Notes under the pieces: generated by a model
What the model was told of the DNA's origin: nothing
The model's database searches: none
The model's input: the letters and a program-made list of their open reading frames with translations, nothing else
DNA from: Microbacterium sp. K24
Lineage (GTDB): Bacteria > Actinomycetota > Actinomycetes > Actinomycetales > Microbacteriaceae
Length of the DNA: 64,000 nucleotides
Direction: 5' to 3'
NCBI RefSeq assembly: GCF_004794465.1
Contig: NZ_SSDJ01000139.1
Span: 1 to 64,000 of the forward strand
In this document: piece by piece, positions 20,973 to 30,264 of the stretch
Layout: each line of letters begins with the position of its first letter
Position numbering within the stretch: the stretch's first letter is position 1
Made by a program: the position numbers and the translations under genes

Positions 20973-21800
20973 TTACGCGCCGACCTTGAAGCGCGCGAAG
21001 TCCGTCACGGTGATACCGGCGTCCTTCGCCACCTGGGCGACGGAGAGCTTGTTGTCCTTCGCGTAGTCCTGCTCGAGCAGGGCGACCTGCTTGATGAACG
21101 CGGACACGCGGCCCTCGACGATCTTGGGCAGCGCCGCTTCCGGCTTGCCCTCGTTGCGGGAGATCTCGGTGACGATCTCGCGCTCCTTCTCGACCGCATC
21201 CGCCGGAACGTCCTCGCGAGAGAGGTACGACGGGTTGGCGAACGAGATGTGCTGGGCGATGCTGCGCGCGGTCTCCGCGTCATCACCGCTGTAAGCGACG
21301 ACGACACCGATCTGCGGCGGCAGGTCCTTGCTCGTACGGTGCAGGTAGACCTCTAGCTTGTCGCCCGAGATCGTGCGCACGCGACGCAGTTCGACCTTCT
21401 CGCCGATGATCGCCGCCTCTTCCGAGATCAGCTGCTCGACGGTCTGCGATCCGGCGGATGCCGCGAGGCCTGCCTCGACCGAGTCGGCCTTGACCGCAGC
21501 GACGGCGTCGGCGACCTTGTCGGCCAGCGTGATGAACCGGTCGTTCTTGGCGACGAAGTCGGTCTCGCAGGCGAGCTCGATGAGCGTCACGGCGCCGTCC
21601 TGCTCACGAGCGACGATGAGTCCCTCGCTGGTGGAACGGTCGGCGCGCTTCGCGTTGCCCTTCGCACCCTTGAGACGCAGGATCTCGGTGGCCTTCTCGA
21701 CGTCTCCGTCAGCCTCCTCGAGCGCCTTCTTGGTGTCGACCATGCCCGTGCCGAGCTGCTCGCGCAGCGCCTTGAGGTCGGCGATGGTGAAGTTGGCCAT
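20973..21800 (-). CDS. tsf: Elongation factor Ts
   Basis: It is the nucleotide exchange factor for EF-Tu. The product has 275 residues. The N-terminal UBA-like domain has LREQLGTGMVDTKKAL, and the core begins with the TDFVAKND motif. AAGGAG lies about 10 nt upstream of the ATG. It follows rpsB after 46 bp and is closed by a hairpin immediately downstream, so rpsB-tsf forms one expression unit. Confidence 0.97.
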   Translation of the reverse strand: MANFTIADLKALREQLGTGMVDTKKALEEADGDVEKATEILRLKGAKGNAKRADRSTSEGLIVAREQDGAVTLIELACETDFVAKNDRFITLADKVADAVAAVKADSVEAGLAASAGSQTVEQLISEEAAIIGEKVELRRVRTISGDKLEVYLHRTSKDLPPQIGVVVAYSGDDAETARSIAQHISFANPSYLSREDVPADAVEKEREIVTEISRNEGKPEAALPKIVEGRVSAFIKQVALLEQDYAKDNKLSVAQVAKDAGITVTDFARFKVGA

Positions 21801-21846
21801 GTGTGGTGGCTCCTTGCTTCGTTATGTATGTGTGTGTACGAGGGGA

Positions 21847-22821
21847 TTACTTGGCGTCTTCGGCCTCGGCGGCGGCGACCTCAGCGGTCTCCTCACCGGA
21901 AGCGGCAGCGATCGCCTCGTCGTGCGCCTCAGCACCGGCCTCATCAGCGGCCGTCTCGTCAGCAGCGGGCGTCTCGACGACGGCGGCCTCATCTTCGGCG
22001 GTCACGATCTCGGCGGCGTCAGCCGACTCCTCGACGACCGGAGCCTCAGCGGCGGGTGCCTCGTCGGCCGGGGTCTCGAGAAGCTCCTTCTCCCACTCGG
22101 CGAGCGGCTCCGCGTCACCCGACTCCGGGTTGTGCTTCTGCTGCAGGCCCTCGGCCGCGGCGTCGGCGATGATGCGGGTGAGCAGCGAGACGGAGCGGAT
22201 CGCGTCGTCGTTGCCGGGGATCGGGTACTGGAAGTCGTCGGGGTCGGCGTTCGTGTCGAGGATGCCGATCACGGGGATGCCGAGCTTCTTGGCCTCATCG
22301 ATCGCGAGGTGCTCGCGCTTGGCGTCGACGACCCAGATGGCCGAAGGCGTCTTGGTGAGGTTGCGGATGCCGCCGAGCGACTTGTGCAGCTTGTCGAGCT
22401 CGCGCTTCTTGAGCAGGAGCTCCTTCTTCGTGAAGCCGCTGTTCGCGGGGACCTCGTAGTCGAGCTCCTCGAGCTCCTTCATGCGTGCGAGACGCTTGGA
22501 GATCGTCTGGAAGTTCGTGAGGAGTCCACCGAGCCACCGCTGGTTGACGAAGGGCTGGCCCACACGGGTCGCCTGCTCGGCGAGGATCTCCTGCGCCTGC
22601 TTCTTCGTGCCGACGAAGAGGATCGTGCCGCCGTGGGCGACGGTCTCCTTGACGAAGTCGTAGGCCTTGTCGATGTAGCCCAGCGACTGCTGGAGGTCGA
22701 TGATGTGGATGCCGCTGCGCTCGGTGAGGATGAAGCGCTTCACCTTCGGGTTCCACCGACGGGTCTGGTGTCCGAAGTGCACGCCGCTGTCGAGCAGCTG
22801 GCGGATGGTGACCACAGCCAT
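21847..22821 (-). CDS. rpsB: 30S ribosomal protein S2
   Basis: The product has 324 residues. The S2 core (about 1-240) carries [23 protein letters not shown] motifs and the [11 protein letters not shown] signature. The last 80 residues are an Ala/Glu/Asp-rich acidic tail without Lys until the end. Extended acidic tails on S2 occur in related actinobacteria; this one recalls the tail on rpsP in the same window. GGAG sits 8 nt before the ATG. First gene of the rpsB-tsf unit. Confidence 0.97.
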   Translation of the reverse strand: MAVVTIRQLLDSGVHFGHQTRRWNPKVKRFILTERSGIHIIDLQQSLGYIDKAYDFVKETVAHGGTILFVGTKKQAQEILAEQATRVGQPFVNQRWLGGLLTNFQTISKRLARMKELEELDYEVPANSGFTKKELLLKKRELDKLHKSLGGIRNLTKTPSAIWVVDAKREHLAIDEAKKLGIPVIGILDTNADPDDFQYPIPGNDDAIRSVSLLTRIIADAAAEGLQQKHNPESGDAEPLAEWEKELLETPADEAPAAEAPVVEESADAAEIVTAEDEAAVVETPAADETAADEAGAEAHDEAIAAASGEETAEVAAAEAEDAK

Positions 22822-23142
22822 GGTCGTCTCCTGGTTCTGGCGCGTTCCTGCGCCGTTGAGGTTTCTGCCGATCTTCTGATCGGACTTCCTGGTGCCCGGC
22901 GCACACCCGCCCGCTCATGGAGTGGGACCTGTGGGTGTGGATGCCGCGACCTCTGTCTCTGCAGACGCCGGTCGCTCTGGGCACGCGTAGTCACCCCGAT
23001 ATCGAGGTGCTCCTCCAGCATACAGGATGCCGGGGGCAGGACTCACGCTGCACTCCCACGGATCCGTCGGGGTTCTCCCCCGATCGCGGCCCCCGGCGCC
23101 CGGCGCTCTCCGCCGTGCGGTTCGAACGATCAGAATGCCGAC
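22822..23142. other. Gene-free region upstream of rpsB
   Basis: This 321-bp stretch separates the divergent rpsB and M23 genes. On the minus strand a small hairpin, CCGATC-AGAA-GATCGG (22868-22883), lies 47 bp upstream of rpsB and could be part of a leader. A possible -10 (TATGCT, minus strand, near 23020) has no good -35. No tRNA, small RNA or convincing ORF was recognised. Confidence 0.4.
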
Positions 23143-23664
23143 ATGCGTGCCTCCTTCCGGCTCCTCCTCGGGGTCATCCTCGCCGTCAGCCTGGCCCTGA
23201 CCGTCTCCCACCCGTCCGCAGCGACGCCCATCGCCCCTTCCGACGAGGAGCCTCGATGGCTCTGGCCGGTGGCCACCTCGCGCGAGATCCTGGAACCGTT
23301 CCGGGCACCGGCGCACGCGTTCGGCGCGGGGCATCGGGGCATCGATCTGGCTGCGCCCGACGGCGCCGTCCGCGCTCCCGCCGATGGGATCGTCGCTTTC
23401 CGGGGCGTCGTCGTCGATCGGCCGCTGCTGACGATCGAACACGCGGGAGGTCTGGTGACGACATTCGAGCCCCTTGCGTCGACGCTGCAGCCCGGCGACA
23501 CGGTATCGGCCGGGGATCAGGTCGGAGTCGTGGCGACCGGGGGCCATTCCCCCGCGGGGGTGCTGCACCTCGGCGTGCGCCTCGACGGCGAGTACATCAA
23601 CCCGATGATCCTGTTCGGAGGCGTAGCGCGCGCGGTGCTCCTCCCCTGCTGTGCGCCGCTGTGA
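23143..23664 (+). CDS. Secreted M23/LytM-domain protein lacking one active-site histidine
   Basis: The product has 173 residues with a signal peptide (hydrophobic 6-21, cleavage near SAATP at 25-28). The LytM fold has the zinc ligands His64 and Asp68 in HRGIDLA and the last ligand His142. The usual H-x-H motif reads V-L-H (140-142), so the first, catalytic-base histidine is replaced by Val. It may therefore be a non-cutting regulator or binding protein, as EnvC/NlpD-type LytM proteins are. No clear Shine-Dalgarno. It sits between xerC and rpsB, where actinobacteria commonly carry an M23 gene. Confidence 0.85.
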   Translation: MRASFRLLLGVILAVSLALTVSHPSAATPIAPSDEEPRWLWPVATSREILEPFRAPAHAFGAGHRGIDLAAPDGAVRAPADGIVAFRGVVVDRPLLTIEHAGGLVTTFEPLASTLQPGDTVSAGDQVGVVATGGHSPAGVLHLGVRLDGEYINPMILFGGVARAVLLPCCAPL

Positions 23665-23687
23665 TCGCCACGGCGGCGGGAGCGGGA

Positions 23688-24590
23688 TCAGGCGCGCGGG
23701 TGGGCCAGGCGGTACGTGGCGGTCAGCCGCTCCGCGGAGACGTGCGTGTAGATCTGCGTGGTGCCGAGGCTGGCGTGACCGAGGATCTCCTGGACCGCAC
23801 GCAGGTCGGCTCCTCCGTCGAGGAGATGCGTGGCCGCCGTGTGACGCAGAGCGTGCGGGCCGACGGTCTCAGCGCCGACGATCGGTCCGAGAACGCGTGC
23901 CACGAGGGTGTAGACGGTGCGTGGACCGATCCGCCCACCCCGCGAACCGAGCATCACGGCGGGGGTCGCGGCTGTCGCCCGAGAGATCAGAGCCGGACGC
24001 GCACGGGTCAGGTAGGCCCGGAGGGCGTCGCGCGCCGGCGCGCCGTAGGGCACGACGCGTTCTTTGGCGCCCTTCCCGAGTACCCGCGCTGTGCCCCGGT
24101 CGAGGTCGAGGTCGTCGACATCGAGCCCGCAGAGCTCGGACACGCGGATACCGGAGCCGTAGAGCATCTCGAGGATCGCGTGGTCGCGCATCGCGACCGG
24201 TTCGCCGGCGCTTGCCGCAGCACGATGCGCTTCCAGCAGCTCCGCCATGCCGTCCCGCGAGGCGACGGTGGGAAGCGTCCGGCCCTTCTTCGGCGCGATC
24301 AGCCGCAGGCTCGGGTCATGGGTGACGAGGGCGTGCTCGTGCGCCCAGCTGAAGAACGAGCGGGCAGCGGCCGCACGGCGCGCGAGGGTGGATCGTGCAT
24401 CTCCGCGCTGGGTGGCGTGCCAGAGCCAGTCTCGAAGAACCTCGAGGTCCACGTCCTCCAGGGCGATCGGGCCTGCCGAGGCCCCGAGGTCGCGAAGGTC
24501 CGAGCGGTACGCCCTGACGGTCGCCGGCGAGAGTCGTCGCACCCTCTCGAGGTGATCGGCGAACGCCTCGGCAGCGACCGCGAGTTCCAT
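23688..24590 (-). CDS. xerC: Tyrosine recombinase XerC
   Basis: It resolves chromosome dimers at dif with XerD. The ATG at 24590 gives 300 residues, the normal length; a GTG 7 codons earlier lacks a ribosome-binding site. The N-terminal SAM-like core-binding domain (about 5-90) precedes the catalytic domain. All catalytic residues are present: Arg149 in GSGIRVSEL, Lys173 in LGKGAKER, His246 and Arg249 in HALRHTAATH, His272 in LGHASLGTTQ and the nucleophile Tyr281. No dif-like site was seen nearby, and the position in the dprA-xerC-rpsB synteny block argues for the housekeeping enzyme rather than an integrase. Confidence 0.93.
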   Translation of the reverse strand: MELAVAAEAFADHLERVRRLSPATVRAYRSDLRDLGASAGPIALEDVDLEVLRDWLWHATQRGDARSTLARRAAAARSFFSWAHEHALVTHDPSLRLIAPKKGRTLPTVASRDGMAELLEAHRAAASAGEPVAMRDHAILEMLYGSGIRVSELCGLDVDDLDLDRGTARVLGKGAKERVVPYGAPARDALRAYLTRARPALISRATAATPAVMLGSRGGRIGPRTVYTLVARVLGPIVGAETVGPHALRHTAATHLLDGGADLRAVQEILGHASLGTTQIYTHVSAERLTATYRLAHPRA

Positions 24591-24676
24591 GGTCCCAGCT
24601 TGCCCGCCCACGCAGGGCCGGGACCACCGCCTCGCCGCCGAGTGTGAGGATCTCCTCGATGGGGCTGCATCCCCGC

Positions 24677-25870
24677 TCAGGGGACGGACACTCGTCGCCA
24701 GCCCGCCTCGTCCCGTCGGACCTCTCCTTCGAGCTGGAGAAGGCCGAGCAGGGAGCGGATGCGATCCGGCGCGAGTCCGGCGCGGCGGGCGAGCTCATCG
24801 ACGGAGGCCGGCGACCTCGTGCTCATCGCATCGAGAAGACGGGTGCGATCCGGGTCGACCGGGTCCTCACGCAGCGATGCGGCGGCTGCCGTCCCCCAGA
24901 GCTCTCGCACCTCGGCCGCAGAGGTCACGCACACGGCGTCATACTCTCGCAACAGGCGATGGCATCCTGCCGAGGAAGCAGAGGTCACCGGCCCCGGTAC
25001 GGCACCCAGCGGTCTGCCGAGCGCTGCAGCGTGCCCTGCCGTGTTGAGCGATCCGCTCCTCCACCCCGCCTCGATCACCACCGTCGCGTGGCCGAGCGCC
25101 GCGATGAGACGGTTGCGTGCGAGGAACCTCCACTTGGTGGGCGCCGCGCCGCACGGTGCCTCGCTCACGACGGCACCCACCTGAGCGATCCGCCCGATCA
25201 GCTGCTGATGTCCGGCAGGGTACGCTCGGTCGACCCCGCCCGCGAGGAATGCCACTGTGGCGCCGTCTACCCCCAGTGCGGCGCGGTGTGCGGCGCCGTC
25301 GATGCCGTAGGCCCCGCCGGAGACGACGACGGCACCGGTTGCAGCCAGGTCACCGGCGATCTCGGCGGCCACGTGCTCCCCGTAGCCACTCGAAGCTCTC
25401 GCGCCGACGAGCGATACCCGCGGCTCGGCGATGAGCAACTCCGAGCGGCCGCGCACCCACAGAGCACTCGGCGAGCTCGCGCCCAGATCGTCGAGCGACA
25501 CGGGCCAGTTCTCGTCGCCCGGGATGAGCAGCGCCGCCCCGATATCGTGTGCACCTCGCAGAGCATCCCGCACGCCCCGTGGGTCGGCTCGTGGACGCCA
25601 CCGTTTGCGACCTTCGGAGAGAGCGCGCCGCGCAGCCACGGCGATCCCGTCGGAGTCGGAGGCCGCGGCGCCTTCGGGGCGGCTTCCCAGTGCGAATGTC
25701 AGGGAGTCCGCAGCACCGAGTTCATGGATCAGCGTCCCTACCACGGCGTCCCCGGGTTCGGCGACGACCGTCCACGCCGCTCTCGCGACAGCCTCGGCGA
25801 TATCGCCTTCCGGTCGAAGCCGACGTGCGGCGTCGACGATCTCGGCGTCTCCGAGCAGCTCTTCCATCAT
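24677..25870 (-). CDS. dprA: DNA-processing protein DprA
   Basis: It protects incoming single-stranded DNA and loads RecA during transformation. The product has 397 residues. The Rossmann-like core has VVSGGAYGIDGAAHRAAL and RFLARNRLIAAL, followed by a C-terminal winged-helix-type domain (about 335-395). Its ATG overlaps the yifB stop (ATGA). With yifB and yraN it forms a tightly coupled trio. Many organisms that carry it have never been shown to be competent. Confidence 0.94.
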   Translation of the reverse strand: MMEELLGDAEIVDAARRLRPEGDIAEAVARAAWTVVAEPGDAVVGTLIHELGAADSLTFALGSRPEGAAASDSDGIAVAARRALSEGRKRWRPRADPRGVRDALRGAHDIGAALLIPGDENWPVSLDDLGASSPSALWVRGRSELLIAEPRVSLVGARASSGYGEHVAAEIAGDLAATGAVVVSGGAYGIDGAAHRAALGVDGATVAFLAGGVDRAYPAGHQQLIGRIAQVGAVVSEAPCGAAPTKWRFLARNRLIAALGHATVVIEAGWRSGSLNTAGHAAALGRPLGAVPGPVTSASSAGCHRLLREYDAVCVTSAAEVRELWGTAAAASLREDPVDPDRTRLLDAMSTRSPASVDELARRAGLAPDRIRSLLGLLQLEGEVRRDEAGWRRVSVP

Positions 25871-27396
25871 GGGTCCATCCCTCTCTTCAGGTGCAGCGCA
25901 CGCCCGATCTCGTCGATCCCGGGGCGTTCGATCTCAGCCAAGTCGGCCATCGTCCATGCCAGTCGGAGCACGCGGTCGTAGCCGCGGAGGGTCAGCGCCC
26001 CGCGTTCGAGCGCACGATCCAGAGGTGTCCGCGCAGTGGGCGGGAGACGGAGGGCACCCTGACGCAGCCAGGTCCCCGGCACGTCGGCGTTGCGGCGCCA
26101 CGGAGTGCTCCTCCACCGGTGAGCGGCGCGTTCGCGTGCCGCGTCGACACGCGCCAGCGCTTGAGCACTGGTCACCTCAGCGCGCCCGCCGGCCGTCGCC
26201 CGCGACGCGGAGACCCGTGTGACCGGAAGGTCGATGTCGACACGATCGCGCAACGGCCCGGACAGACGCGTCGAATAGCGCCGGATGGCCGCCGGCGGGC
26301 ATACGCACTCCGCCCCGCGCACGCCGTAGTTGCCGCACGGACAGGGATTCATCGCCAGCAGGAGCTGGAACCTCGCCGGGAATCTCGCGGTGAATCCGGC
26401 ACGGTGGACCTCGATCACGCCTGATTCGAGAGGCTGACGCAGCGCGTCGAGTGCCACCCGCGAGAACTCTGCGGCCTCGTCGAGGAACAGCACGCCGCAA
26501 TGGGCGCGTGCGATGGCTCCGGGTCGCGCGACCCGCGATCCGCCGCCCACCAGTGCCGCGACGGACGCGCTGTGATGCGGTGCTTCCAGCGGAGGCAGCG
26601 AGTCGAGGGAGGTGACCGGTTCCCCGCTCAGCGATCGGATCGATGCGACTTCGAGGGATTCCTGCTCGCTCAACGGCGGGAGGATCCCGGGGAGCCGCCG
26701 GGCGAGCATGGTCTTCCCCGCGCCCGGCGGTCCGCTCAGGAGGAGGTGATGTCCTCCCGCCGCCGCCACGATGAGTGCCTCGACGGCATCCTCCTGCCCG
26801 ACCACGTCGGCGAGGTCGAGGGCCTCTCCGGCGACCGCTGCACGTTCAGGCACGTCGACCGTCTCGACATCGGGCACCTCGATGTCGGCGCCGTGCCAGA
26901 CGGCGACCTCGGCGAGCGACGCGGCGGCCCGTACCTCCACGCCCGGGACGAGCCGCGCCTCGGCCTCGTTGCCTCGCGGGACGATCACTCGTTCGAAACC
27001 CGCTCTGGCGGCCGCGAACACCGCCGGCAGCACTCCGGGCACCGGGCGGATTCGGCCATCGAGGCCGAGCTCGCCGATATGGACCGTGTGGGCGATGGCA
27101 CGCCGTTCGATGGACCCGCCCGCAGCGAGTGTCGAGACCGCGATGCCGAGGTCGAACCCGGCCCCGTGCTTCGGCAGGCTCGCCGGCGAGAGGTTCACCG
27201 TGAGACGACGGCGAGGGAGATCGAGCCCGGCGTTCTTGCACGCGTTGTGCACCCGCTGGACCGCTTCGCCGAGCGACTTGTCCGGGAGGCCGATGATCTT
27301 GAACTCGGGTGTCTGGTTCGAGAGATCGGCCTCGACCTCGATGAGATGCCCGTCCACTCCGGTGAGGGCCACCGCCCACGTGCGCGCCGTGCTCAC
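25867..27396 (-). CDS. YifB/ComM family AAA+ ATPase (Mg-chelatase-like)
   Basis: The product has 509 residues with a GTG start overlapping the yraN stop (GTGA). An N-terminal ChlI/Lon-protease-like domain (about 20-140) is followed by the AAA+ module with Walker A GPPGAGKT and Walker B VLFLDEAAEF. Next comes a cysteine-rich insert (CPCGNYG, ECVCPP) and a C-terminal lid. In Gram-negative bacteria ComM is a helicase that helps branch migration of transforming DNA; the coupling to dprA supports a related role. Confidence 0.93.
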   Translation of the reverse strand: MSTARTWAVALTGVDGHLIEVEADLSNQTPEFKIIGLPDKSLGEAVQRVHNACKNAGLDLPRRRLTVNLSPASLPKHGAGFDLGIAVSTLAAGGSIERRAIAHTVHIGELGLDGRIRPVPGVLPAVFAAARAGFERVIVPRGNEAEARLVPGVEVRAAASLAEVAVWHGADIEVPDVETVDVPERAAVAGEALDLADVVGQEDAVEALIVAAAGGHHLLLSGPPGAGKTMLARRLPGILPPLSEQESLEVASIRSLSGEPVTSLDSLPPLEAPHHSASVAALVGGGSRVARPGAIARAHCGVLFLDEAAEFSRVALDALRQPLESGVIEVHRAGFTARFPARFQLLLAMNPCPCGNYGVRGAECVCPPAAIRRYSTRLSGPLRDRVDIDLPVTRVSASRATAGGRAEVTSAQALARVDAARERAAHRWRSTPWRRNADVPGTWLRQGALRLPPTARTPLDRALERGALTLRGYDRVLRLAWTMADLAEIERPGIDEIGRALHLKRGMDP

Positions 27397-27755
27397 GAGA
27401 TGTCCACGAGGTGCTCGAGAACGCCGACCGCCGGGTCCGTGCCGATGATGCCGATCGCCTCGACACGGATGTCGAGACCGCGCACGAGGTCAGGATGCTC
27501 TGCCCTCCACGCGAACGCGAGAGCCCAGAGCCGTCGGCGCTTCCTCTCGTCGATCGCCTCGAAAGGGTGCCCGAACGCGGCAGAGCGCCGCGTCTTCACC
27601 TCGACCACAGCGAGATGCGCGCCATGCCGGGCGATGATGTCGATCTCGCCCTGCGCGCACCGCCAGTTCCTGTCCAGCACGGTATAGCCGTGTCGTGTCA
27701 GGTGCTGCGCCGCGCGCTCTTCACCGGCTCTTCCGAGATCGTCCTTCGCTGCCAT
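27393..27755 (-). CDS. yraN: UPF0102 / YraN family endonuclease-like protein
   Basis: The product has 120 residues. It has the restriction-endonuclease-like core of UPF0102: GEERAAQHL, then NWRCAQGEIDII and VVEVKTRR with the expected E-x(n)-D/E-V-K catalytic pattern. The biochemical role is not settled. It is the first gene of the yraN-yifB-dprA trio, 131 bp downstream of the DUF2469 gene. Confidence 0.9.
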   Translation of the reverse strand: MAAKDDLGRAGEERAAQHLTRHGYTVLDRNWRCAQGEIDIIARHGAHLAVVEVKTRRSAAFGHPFEAIDERKRRRLWALAFAWRAEHPDLVRGLDIRVEAIGIIGTDPAVGVLEHLVDIS

Positions 27756-27886
27756 GTCGACAGCATCCTGCGTTGCGCCGACGTGTCGGAGCGCGGATCA
27801 GCGTGACTGCCGGCAGCTCGGGAGAAGATCTCGGACGGGCTGCTCTGTGCAGAGCGAGTCCGCAGGCGACGGAGCCGCCACAGACG

Positions 27887-28213
27887 TCACTCTCCGTCGA
27901 GAGAGAGCTCCGTCGGGATCTCGAACTCGCGGCGCTGGAGCTCCTCGACGTTCACATCCTTGAAGGTGAGGACCCGGACGGCCTTGACGAAACGGTCGGC
28001 GCGGTAGATGTCCCACACCCACACGTCGCTCATCGAGATCTCGAAGTAGAAATCGTGCTCGGTGTCGCGACGCACGACGTTGACCTCGTTCGCCAGGTAG
28101 AACCGGCGCTCGGTCTCGACCACGTACTGGAATTGGGACACCACGTCCCGGTATTCACGGAACAGCGCCAGCTCGAGCTCGCGGTCGTAGTCGTCGAAGG
28201 CTTCCTCATCCAT
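27887..28213 (-). CDS. DUF2469 protein
   Basis: The product has 108 residues, is acidic and has no membrane segment. It starts MDEEAFDDYDRELELALFRE, and the middle contains YVVETERRFYLAN and FYFEISMSDVWVWD; these match the DUF2469 family, which is confined to actinobacteria and almost always sits between rnhB and yraN as here. Function unknown. Confidence 0.9.
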   Translation of the reverse strand: MDEEAFDDYDRELELALFREYRDVVSQFQYVVETERRFYLANEVNVVRRDTEHDFYFEISMSDVWVWDIYRADRFVKAVRVLTFKDVNVEELQRREFEIPTELSLDGE

Positions 28214-28283
28214 GATGTGTCCATCCTAGAGTCGCTCGACGCACTGCGCGGCATCCGCGGGGTGGTGATGGCACCGTCGTCGG

Positions 28284-28943
28284 TCAGAACAGGGTGGGGG
28301 CGTCCGTGATCGCCCAGGACGCACGGTGGAACGGGGACAGGCCCACCGAGCGGATGGCCTCCCTGTGCTCGAGGCTCGCGTAGCCCTTGTTCCGGTCCCA
28401 CTGGTATTCGCGGTGGCTGCCGTGGAGCTCTGCCATGAGACCGTCGCGCGCGACCTTCGCGATGACGGATGCCGCCGACACCGACGCGCAGTCCCGATCC
28501 GCCTTGATGACGGGGCGCACCCGGAGCGGCACGGGGTGGACCTTCGACACGTAGTCATGATTGCCGTCGAGCAGCACGAGCGCGTTCTCCACGGGCACCC
28601 CCTGGTCGACCACGGCCTGCACGGCGCGAGAGGCGGCGAGGCCGAGAGCCCGCATGATCCCGACCTCGTCGATCTCGGCGGCACTCGCCCAGCCGACAGC
28701 CGAGGCCTGGACCCACGCCGCTGCACGTGCCGCCACGTCGGGCCTGCGCTTCTCGGTGACCAGCTTCGAGTCGCGAAGGCCTTCGGGCACGCGACGGCGC
28801 GCGCCGGCGGCATCCATCACCGCTGCGCCGACCGCGACGGGCCCGGCCAGTGCGCCGCGACCGACCTCGTCGAGGGAGATGATCAGCTCGCACTCGCCCA
28901 GGAGCCTTCGCTCCAGGGTCAGTCTCGGCGTGGCGACGGTCAT
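28284..28943 (-). CDS. rnhB: Ribonuclease HII
   Basis: It removes ribonucleotides and RNA primers from DNA by cutting RNA strands in hybrids. The ATG at 28943 is chosen (219 residues) because it overlaps the lepB stop by 4 bases; the frame runs 23 codons further into lepB. Catalytic acidic residues are seen in SLDEVGRGALAGP (the DEXGRG motif), in LLDGNHD and in KADRDCASVSAAS. It lies downstream of lepB and 70 bp before DUF2469 in the usual order. Confidence 0.96.
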   Translation of the reverse strand: MTVATPRLTLERRLLGECELIISLDEVGRGALAGPVAVGAAVMDAAGARRRVPEGLRDSKLVTEKRRPDVAARAAAWVQASAVGWASAAEIDEVGIMRALGLAASRAVQAVVDQGVPVENALVLLDGNHDYVSKVHPVPLRVRPVIKADRDCASVSAASVIAKVARDGLMAELHGSHREYQWDRNKGYASLEHREAIRSVGLSPFHRASWAITDAPTLF

Positions 28944-29671
28944 TCCGGATCCGGAACTCCGTTGAAGATCTCGTGGTGGCCGTCGATGGCCCCCATGCGA
29001 TCGAGCGGCCACGTGGTGAGGAAGGCCTTGCCGACGACGTTGCCCAGGGGGACGAAGCCGCCGCTCGGCAGCTCCTGATGGGCGCGCGAATCGCGCGAGC
29101 GATCCCGGTTGTCGCCCAACAGCCAGAGCGAATCCTCCGGAACGACGACGTCGAACGGCTCGTTCGACGCCGCGGTGTCGCCCTGGGGAAGGTTCAGGTA
29201 GTCGAGCTCGTCGATGGGGGCGCCGTTGATGGTGATCTGTCCGAGGGCGTTGCAGCAGACGACCCGGTCACCGGCGACGCCGATCACGCGCTTGACGAGA
29301 TGGTCCTGAGAATCCGTCGCCGAGATGCCGACGAAGTTCAGCACCCAGTCGACCGCCTGGACCAGCGGAGGCTGCGCGGGCGTCTGAGGCTGCGGGTCGA
29401 GCCAGCCACCCGGATCCTTGAAGACCACGATGTCGCCGCGCTCGTATCCGGTCCACCGCGGTGTGAGCTCATCGACGAGGATCCGGTCGTCGATCATCAG
29501 CGTCCGCTCCATCGACGCCGAGGGGATGTAGAACGACCGCACGACGAAGGACTTCACCACGAACGAGACCAGGGCGGCGATCACGATGATGACGAGGACG
29601 TCGCGGAGGAAGACCAGGAACCCCCGGCGTCGTCGTGACGCGGACGCGGGCGCTGTCGGGGATTCGGTCAT
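28940..29671 (-). CDS. lepB: Signal peptidase I
   Basis: It cleaves signal peptides at the outer face of the membrane. The product has 243 residues with one N-terminal membrane anchor (about 18-38). The catalytic Ser53 lies in IPSASMERTL and the catalytic Lys127 in LVKRVIG; the C-terminal GDNRDRSRDSR box is present. AAGGA is 5 nt upstream of the ATG. It lies downstream of rplS, with a strong terminator between them, and is coupled to rnhB. Likely clients here include the SLT and M23 proteins. Confidence 0.96.
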   Translation of the reverse strand: MTESPTAPASASRRRRGFLVFLRDVLVIIVIAALVSFVVKSFVVRSFYIPSASMERTLMIDDRILVDELTPRWTGYERGDIVVFKDPGGWLDPQPQTPAQPPLVQAVDWVLNFVGISATDSQDHLVKRVIGVAGDRVVCCNALGQITINGAPIDELDYLNLPQGDTAASNEPFDVVVPEDSLWLLGDNRDRSRDSRAHQELPSGGFVPLGNVVGKAFLTTWPLDRMGAIDGHHEIFNGVPDPE

Positions 29672-29742
29672 CAGGTTCCTTCGCAGTCGTACACCGCCGA
29701 GATCGCGGCCGTATCAAGGTTCGCACACCCGGGACACAACAA

Positions 29743-29773
29743 AGCACCCCGGGACATCGTGTCCCGGGGTGCT
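29743..29773 (-). terminator. Rho-independent terminator of rplS
   Basis: AGCACCCCGGGACA pairs perfectly over 14 bp with TGTCCCGGGGTGCT around a 3-nt loop. On the minus strand it is followed by the T-rich CTTTGTTGTG. It lies 16 bp downstream of the rplS stop, so lepB-rnhB probably has its own promoter or depends on readthrough. Confidence 0.9.
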
Positions 29774-29789
29774 GTGGAGCTGCTGCGAC

Positions 29790-30137
29790 TCAGCGGTCGC
29801 GCTTCTCCTTGATCTTCGCCTTCTTGTCACGGAGCTGGCGGAGGTAGTAGAGCTTCGCGCGACGCACGTCACCGCGGGTGACGACCTCGATGTGGTCGAT
29901 CACCGGGGAGTGCACCGGGAAGGTACGCTCGACGCCCACCGAGAAGCTGATCTTGCGGACCGTGAAGGTCTCGCGCACGCCGTCGCCCTGGCGGCCGATG
30001 ACGACGCCCTGGAAGACCTGGATACGAGAGCGGTTTCCCTCGGTGATGTTCACGTGGACCTTCACGTTGTCACCGGGGTGGAAGACGGGGATGTCGGAGC
30101 GGAGTGAAGCCGCGTCGACGGCGTCGAGGATGTGCAT
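29790..30137 (-). CDS. rplS: 50S ribosomal protein L19
   Basis: The product has 115 residues. The ATG at 30137 is chosen because the protein then starts [13 protein letters not shown] as in relatives and GAGAGAG lies just upstream; a GTG and another ATG occur 6 and 2 codons earlier. The signature region [15 protein letters not shown] and the C-terminal [18 protein letters not shown] are clear. It has a leader of about 130 nt and its own terminator, so it can be a single-gene transcript. Confidence 0.96.
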   Translation of the reverse strand: MHILDAVDAASLRSDIPVFHPGDNVKVHVNITEGNRSRIQVFQGVVIGRQGDGVRETFTVRKISFSVGVERTFPVHSPVIDHIEVVTRGDVRRAKLYYLRQLRDKKAKIKEKRDR

Positions 30138-30264
30138 GATCATCTCTCTCTGCACTCGCCACAGGTCGGGTGCATGATTTCAGAAGGAACAAGAATGGGA
30201 TGTGCCGTACGGTGCTGACGCGACCGCGGACTCCCCTGAGGCAGAGCCGGTCACGGCACAAAGA

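Noticed and set aside
21820..21842. TATG/TGTG-rich short repeat between rpsB and tsf
   Set aside because: Low-complexity spacer of about 20 bp with no symmetry or conserved motif.
21358..23142. Upstream extension of the M23 reading frame to 768 codons
   Set aside because: It runs antisense through tsf and rpsB; the signal peptide starts at the ATG at 23143.
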